DNA of 9,512 nucleotides from an uncultured Clostridia bacterium (GTDB lineage Bacteria > Bacillota > Clostridia > Oscillospirales > Acutalibacteraceae), in assembly GCA_947567585.1 (NCBI GenBank), contig CANONE010000077.1, positions 1 to 9,512 of the forward strand. Direction: 5' to 3'. The notes beneath the pieces are model-generated. The model saw nothing but the letters and a program-made list of their open reading frames with translations. It did not search any database and was not told the origin of the DNA. This document shows, piece after piece, positions 6,811 through 9,512 of this stretch. Made by a program: the position numbers and the translations under genes. How positions within the stretch are numbered: the first letter of the stretch is position 1; every line of letters starts with the position of its first letter.

Positions 6811-6843
6811 ATCGGTTTCTCTCCTTTTCGTTTTGCTGCCTTA

Positions 6844-6872
6844 AGTATATACGCAATTCCTTACAAAATCCA
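6844..6872 (-). promoter_or_regulatory. Putative weak promoter of the transporter operon
   Basis: TATACT at 6844-6849 (minus strand, 5/6 match) sits 17 bp from TGGATT at 6867-6872, a poor -35 with 3/6 match. A good -10 with a weak -35 just downstream of regulator sites is what an activator-dependent promoter looks like. The start would be near 6837, giving a leader of about 27 nt. Confidence 0.5.
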
Positions 6873-6890
6873 TAACTTGGCCTTACAAAA
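6859..6890 (-). promoter_or_regulatory. Pair of direct-repeat half-sites CCTTACAAAA (secondary regulator sites)
   Basis: CCTTACAAAA occurs at 6859-6868 and 6881-6890, 22 bp apart, about two helical turns and so on the same DNA face. Each contains the TTACA half of the main operator. The promoter-proximal copy lies in the inferred -35/-10 spacer; the distal one sits just upstream of the -35. BceR-like promoters are known to use a main palindrome plus a secondary site, so these may provide cooperative activation. Confidence 0.5.
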
Positions 6891-6902
6891 CGAAAAGCAA
6901 GC

Positions 6903-6916
6903 TTACAGTATTGTAA
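6903..6916. promoter_or_regulatory. BceR-type operator TTACA-N4-TGTAA upstream of the transporter
   Basis: TTACA-GTAT-TGTAA matches the BceR-family binding motif TNACA-N4-TGTAA as I know it from Bacillus. It sits in an 11-bp perfect inverted repeat (6897-6907 with 6912-6922). Read toward the transporter, 15 nt after this site comes another TGTAA half-site within 6881-6890, and a second 22 bp further on (6859-6868); each is part of the direct repeat CCTTACAAAA. The palindrome centre is about 73 bp upstream of the inferred start. The obvious regulator is the BceR-like protein at 1514-2185. Confidence 0.72.
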
Positions 6917-6920
6917 GCTT

Positions 6921-6959
6921 GCCGGAAAGCCGCAGGCCATTGCGGCACAAATTTCCGGC
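6921..6959. repeat. Imperfect hairpin in the transporter-rubrerythrin divergent region
   Basis: The outer stem GCCGGAAA (6921-6928) with TTTCCGGC (6952-6959) encloses an inner stem GCCGCA (6929-6934) with TGCGGC (6941-6946). The loop is 6 nt and there is a 5-nt bulge ACAAA. TTTCCGGCG recurs at 7000-7008. It lies directly behind the BceR-type palindrome and 100 bp before rubrerythrin. Function unknown; no T run follows on either strand. Confidence 0.5.
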
Positions 6960-6993
6960 GATGTAAATCAAATCTTTTACGACAGAAATTTTA

Positions 6994-7022
6994 TTGATTT
7001 TTCCGGCGGAATATGAGATACT
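6994..7022 (+). promoter_or_regulatory. Possible rubrerythrin promoter
   Basis: TTGATT (6994-6999) and GATACT (7017-7022) are 17 bp apart, each matching consensus at four of six positions. An overlapping TATAAA at 7022-7027 has no properly spaced -35. I see no clear PerR-type palindrome, although peroxide control is common for this gene family. Confidence 0.35.
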
Positions 7023-7059
7023 ATAAAATTGAAAGAACACTTTATCAGGAGGGATTGTT

Positions 7060-7599
7060 ATGCCAGAGCTTAAAGGCAGTAAGACCGAAGCCAACCTGCT
7101 GGCGGCGTTTGCCGGCGAGAGCCAGGCCCGGAACAAGTACACGTATTTTGCCTCAAAGGCCCGCAAGGACGGCTATGTGCAGATCGCTGAAATTTTTCAG
7201 GAAACCGCCGACAATGAGAAGGAACACGCGAAAATGTGGTTTAAAATTCTCAATGGCGGCATTGGCGACACCCTGGCGAACTTGAAAGAGGCTGCCGCCG
7301 GCGAGAACTATGAGTGGACCGACATGTACGCCGGTTTTGCCAAAACCGCCAAGGAAGAGGGCTTTGACCAGATTGCCGGACTTTTTGAAGGCGTGGCGAA
7401 GATTGAAAAGGAGCACGAAGAGCGCTACAGAAAGCTTGCCAAGAATATAGAGGACGGCCTGGTCTTCTCCAAGGACGGCGACGCCATCTGGCAGTGTATC
7501 AACTGCGGACACATCTGCATCGGCAAAAAGGCCCCTGAAACCTGCCCTGTCTGTGCCCACCCCCAAAGCTATTTCCGCGTAAAACCCGAAAATTACTAA
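7060..7599 (+). CDS. rbr: Rubrerythrin
   Basis: 179 residues, normal for a classical rubrerythrin. An N-terminal four-helix ferritin-like domain (about 1-135) carries diiron-ligand motifs: E20 in GESQARNKY, E53-x-x-H56 in NEKEH, glutamates in the 82-100 stretch (GENYEWTDMY...KEEGF), and E116-x-x-H119 in EKEHEERY. The C-terminal rubredoxin-like domain has C146-x-x-C149 and C162-P-x-C165 for a Fe(Cys)4 centre. Rubrerythrin reduces hydrogen peroxide to water in the cytoplasm of anaerobes, with electrons from rubredoxin/NADH-dependent reductases. AGGAGGG at 7047-7053 lies 6 nt before ATG and gives a strong start. The gene is monocistronic: divergent from the transporter and followed by a hairpin, then a convergent gene. 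Nothing ties it functionally to the transporter beyond position. Confidence 0.97.
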   Translation: MPELKGSKTEANLLAAFAGESQARNKYTYFASKARKDGYVQIAEIFQETADNEKEHAKMWFKILNGGIGDTLANLKEAAAGENYEWTDMYAGFAKTAKEEGFDQIAGLFEGVAKIEKEHEERYRKLAKNIEDGLVFSKDGDAIWQCINCGHICIGKKAPETCPVCAHPQSYFRVKPENY

Positions 7600-7606
7600 A
7601 ATCCCC

Positions 7607-7638
7607 GAAAGCCCCCGGACGCTACTCCGAGGGCTTTC
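7607..7638 (+). terminator. Hairpin downstream of rubrerythrin, likely terminator
   Basis: GAAAGCCC (7607-7614) pairs with GGGCTTTC (7631-7638). After one mismatch the stem continues for four more pairs (7616-7619 with 7626-7629), leaving a 6-nt loop. It begins 7 nt after the stop codon. The downstream T run is weak (TCTAT), so termination may be incomplete. Confidence 0.65.
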
Positions 7639-7639
7639 T

Positions 7640-7780
7640 CTATAGCAGAAAGTGCGTTGTTGGCTTTTTAGGCTGCGGGAGCTCCGCTCCGCCCCTGTGC
7701 GCTGGCTTTGTCAAGTACCTGGGGGTCGTCGCCCTTTGGAAAAGGGGACGAAACCTTTTATCCTAGGCTTCTGTTTTTCA
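7640..7780. other. Convergent intergenic DNA, hairpin-rich, no supported gene
   Basis: This stretch between rubrerythrin and the DUF4097-type gene shows no coding region that I can support. It contains GCGGGAGCTCCGC-type inverted sequence near 7676-7691. It also holds a hairpin with stem CGTC-(G)-CCCTTT (7727-7737) and AAAGGG-G-ACG (7741-7750), one bulged base and a GGA loop. The look is that of dispersed non-coding repeats at a gene 3' end. Confidence 0.5.
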
Positions 7781-7818
7781 AAAAGTTTGCGGGTGTGGGC
7801 AAAGCCCACGACCTTGCC
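7781..7818 (-). terminator. Terminator-like repeat, copy B, after the DUF4097-type gene
   Basis: On the minus strand, 9 nt after the TGA stop of the large gene, the stem GTGGGC/GCCCAC (7795-7800 with 7804-7809, loop of 3) is followed by ACCCGCAAACTTTTT. The tail AAAAGTTTGCGGGT (7781-7794, plus-strand reading) is identical to copy A. The stem differs at compensating positions, which argues that pairing is under selection. Likely a shared terminator cassette for minus-strand genes. Confidence 0.6.
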
Positions 7819-9512
7819 TCAAGCCTTCAGGATTTGCAGTTTGCCAGAAGTGCTGCTCATTTCGATTTTGGTGCTGCCGGAGCCATAGACGCCTTTTCCC
7901 TTTTTCTTGGACATATTGCCAGAGAGGGGGAAGTCGCACTGGAAGCCCCCGGAAACAGTGTTATAGCTGGCGGTGAAGCCGTCGTTTTCTGGGAGGATCA
8001 GGACGGCCCTGCCGGAAACCGTGCTGAGCTTGACTTTTTCCGGAAGCTGATCCACTTGCAGCTGGGCCTTGCCGGAGGTAGAGCTGATTTGAAGCTTTTC
8101 CGCGTTGCCCTGGGCTTTCACGGCGCCGGAGACCGCGCTGAGCTTAGCGGATTCCGCCGCGAAGCCTTCCGCCCGCACCAAGCCGGATACGGAGCTTAAT
8201 TGCAGGGTTTCTGCGGAAACGCCCTGTGTCTGTAAGGAACCGGACACGGTAGAGAGCTTCATATTTTCGGCGTGGAGGCTGCCCGCCTGAATGTCCCCGG
8301 ATACTGTAGACACGCTGAAAGCCTCGCCAGAAACCTGGGAAAGAGCAATCCCGGCGGAGATGGAAGAGATTTTTAAACGCCCCATCTGCCCGCAGAGGCT
8401 TTGGGGAATCTTCACGGTCAGATGCTTTTCGGGGACGCCCAATCCGCCGAAAGAAAAGCCTTTGTGCGCGTTACGCTGGCGGGCGCTGAACTGAACCACC
8501 AGCTCTCGGGCGTCGTGAACAAAAATTTTCATTTTCTGGTTTTCGCTCAAGGGGGACCTGCTGGTTTCGGCCAGCTCTACGTAGTCCCCGTCCCAGGGGA
8601 GCAGCTCTACAAAGCCGGAGAGCCAGTTGATATCCAGCTTTTCCAGGGCGGACATTCCGGCGCAGCAGCGGTTGATATACCGGCCGTCCTCGCTCTGCTG
8701 GGTCTGTGCGGCGATGGGCTCAAAGTCTTCCAGGTCGCCGTCTTCCTCCTCATCGCCGTCGTCCTCATCGTCCTCGTCCTCGTCTTCTTCCTCGGCCCAA
8801 TCCTGCCAAGCCTCGTCCAGCTCGCCCAGAGAGTCTTTCAGCTCCTCCATGGCGTCGGAGACTTCCTCCATGGCGTCTTGCACCTCTTCGCTGATCTTGG
8901 CCCCGATGCCGCTCATGGCCCGGCTGATTTCCGCGCCGATGTCCCCCAGCCAAGCGCCCCAGCGCTGGGTTTTATCCCGCCAATCCTCCGGCTGCTGGGG
9001 GACATTGCCCGCCCCCGCCAGCTTTTGGGCCCGGGCCTCCTCCGCTGCCTGCAAAGCGGCATTGACGGCCTCGTTTACCAGCTGGTTCAGACGCTCTGAG
9101 AACTCCGGGCTTCCCGGGGCTGTCTCCCGGTAGATGGCTTCATATCCGGGATTATACACCTCTTCATAGGCCCTGCCGTAAATCTGGCCGTATTCCTCAT
9201 CTGTCAAGGGCCAAAAGCCGTTGCCGCTGTTGGGCCGGGGCTGTTGGGGCCGCTTGCTTTCCAGGCGCTGCCGGTACTCCTCCTGCCGCTCCTCCAGCCG
9301 CCGCTGATACTCCTCCAGCTGCTCTTGGTAGCGCTCCTGTTGTTCCTCTACGCGCTGGTAGTATTCGTCCAACTGTTCCTGATAGCGGTCCAGCCGCTGC
9401 TGGTATTCCTCCTGGAATTTCTCAACCTCCTGGTTGTACCGCTCCAGATCCGCCGGGTCGCCGGAAAGCGCCGGGGCAGGAGGCGCGGGCATGGCCGGCG
9501 CTGCGGGAGCCG
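7819..9512 (-). CDS. Coiled-coil, acidic-linker, DUF4097-type beta-repeat protein (N-terminus cut)
   Basis: The frame is open to the window edge. The first internal ATG is at 9492, but no ribosome site precedes it and six upstream codons continue the same Ala/Pro-rich style, so the real start probably lies outside. Numbered from that Met (557 residues): Pro/Ala segment 1-12; long Glu/Gln/Arg heptad coiled coil about 20-78; Tyr-rich and helical region 95-232; an almost purely Asp/Glu run 233-252; then a DUF4097-like beta domain about 270-557. The beta domain contains nine S-x-x-S-G motifs, with glycines at 389, 399, 418, 437, 456, 474, 494, 514 and 550, mostly 18-20 residues apart, as expected for a beta-solenoid or stacked-strand fold. 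No TM helix is seen. DUF4097 proteins often accompany envelope-stress or membrane-sensing regulators, but the function is unknown. Confidence 0.85.
   Translation of the reverse strand, partial: APAAPAMPAPPAPALSGDPADLERYNQEVEKFQEEYQQRLDRYQEQLDEYYQRVEEQQERYQEQLEEYQRRLEERQEEYRQRLESKRPQQPRPNSGNGFWPLTDEEYGQIYGRAYEEVYNPGYEAIYRETAPGSPEFSERLNQLVNEAVNAALQAAEEARAQKLAGAGNVPQQPEDWRDKTQRWGAWLGDIGAEISRAMSGIGAKISEEVQDAMEEVSDAMEELKDSLGELDEAWQDWAEEEDEDEDDEDDGDEEEDGDLEDFEPIAAQTQQSEDGRYINRCCAGMSALEKLDINWLSGFVELLPWDGDYVELAETSRSPLSENQKMKIFVHDARELVVQFSARQRNAHKGFSFGGLGVPEKHLTVKIPQSLCGQMGRLKISSISAGIALSQVSGEAFSVSTVSGDIQAGSLHAENMKLSTVSGSLQTQGVSAETLQLSSVSGLVRAEGFAAESAKLSAVSGAVKAQGNAEKLQISSTSGKAQLQVDQLPEKVKLSTVSGRAVLILPENDGFTASYNTVSGGFQCDFPLSGNMSKKKGKGVYGSGSTKIEMSSTSGKLQILKA

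Noticed and set aside
6897..6922. The 11-bp palindrome as an intrinsic terminator
   Set aside because: It lies between two divergent gene starts with no T run after it, and its core matches a regulator site.
8008..8340. Regular repeats in the large minus-strand gene as a possible CRISPR or tandem DNA repeat
   Set aside because: The period of about 57-60 nt is visible at protein level only; the DNA units are divergent and in frame, typical of a protein repeat.
8401..9099. Hydrophobic plus-strand frame of 232 codons
   Set aside because: It is antisense to the large minus-strand gene, whose repeats and coiled coil show clear coding constraint; no ribosome site.
8627..9133. Ser-rich plus-strand frame with a long serine run
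   Set aside because: It is the antisense reading of the acidic Asp/Glu run in the DUF4097-type gene; the codon composition explains the serine run.

Overview
The window looks like chromosomal DNA of an anaerobic, moderately GC-rich Firmicute, most likely a Clostridia/Oscillospirales-type gut bacterium. The reasons are strong AGGAGG-type ribosome binding sites, a rubrerythrin, a Bce-type peptide-sensing and detoxification module, a GHL10-type glycosidase and a DUF4097 protein. The lineage is inferred from gene content and style; no rRNA or other marker is present. I see no phage genes, transposase, tRNA or CRISPR array.

Layout: (1) 1-731, minus: the N-terminal part of a secreted or anchored GHL10-family glycoside hydrolase, cut by the window edge. 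(2) 732-822: an intergenic region with a perfect sigma-A promoter (TTGACA-N17-TATAAT) overlaid by two adjacent palindromes. (3) 823-3327, plus: a YjjG/YfnB-like HAD nucleotidase, whose stop overlaps the start of an OmpR-family response regulator, then an intramembrane-sensing (BceS-type) histidine kinase. Related inverted-repeat sequences begin exactly at the stop codons of the regulator and the kinase. (4) 3328-3611: a convergent intergenic region with a perfect 24-bp inverted repeat and a terminator-like repeat, and no gene that I can support. (5) 6810-3612, minus: a BceA-type ATPase, an overlapping BceB-type 10-TM permease, and a small membrane protein with four 11-residue repeats. (6) 6811-7059: a divergent control region holding a near-textbook BceR-type operator (TTACA-N4-TGTAA) plus two extra half-sites upstream of the transporter. 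(7) 7060-7599, plus: rubrerythrin, followed by a hairpin. (8) 7640-7818: repeat-rich non-coding DNA. (9) 7819-9512, minus: a large coiled-coil/acidic/DUF4097 protein, cut at its N terminus by the window edge.

How the genes probably work together: the kinase has two TM helices with almost no extracellular loop, so it would take its signal from the large extracellular domain of the permease, as in BceRS-BceAB systems. The phosphorylated regulator would bind the operator at 6903-6916 and activate the transporter, giving flux-controlled resistance to a cell-wall-active peptide. The less ordinary additions are a nucleotidase translationally linked to the regulator, a small hendecad-repeat membrane protein behind the permease, and short repeats that mark gene 3' ends. 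The two-component genes and the transporter are convergent rather than in one operon. I did not find a clearly new defence or enzymatic system; the most useful new leads are the operator architecture, the stop-codon inverted repeats and the small membrane protein.
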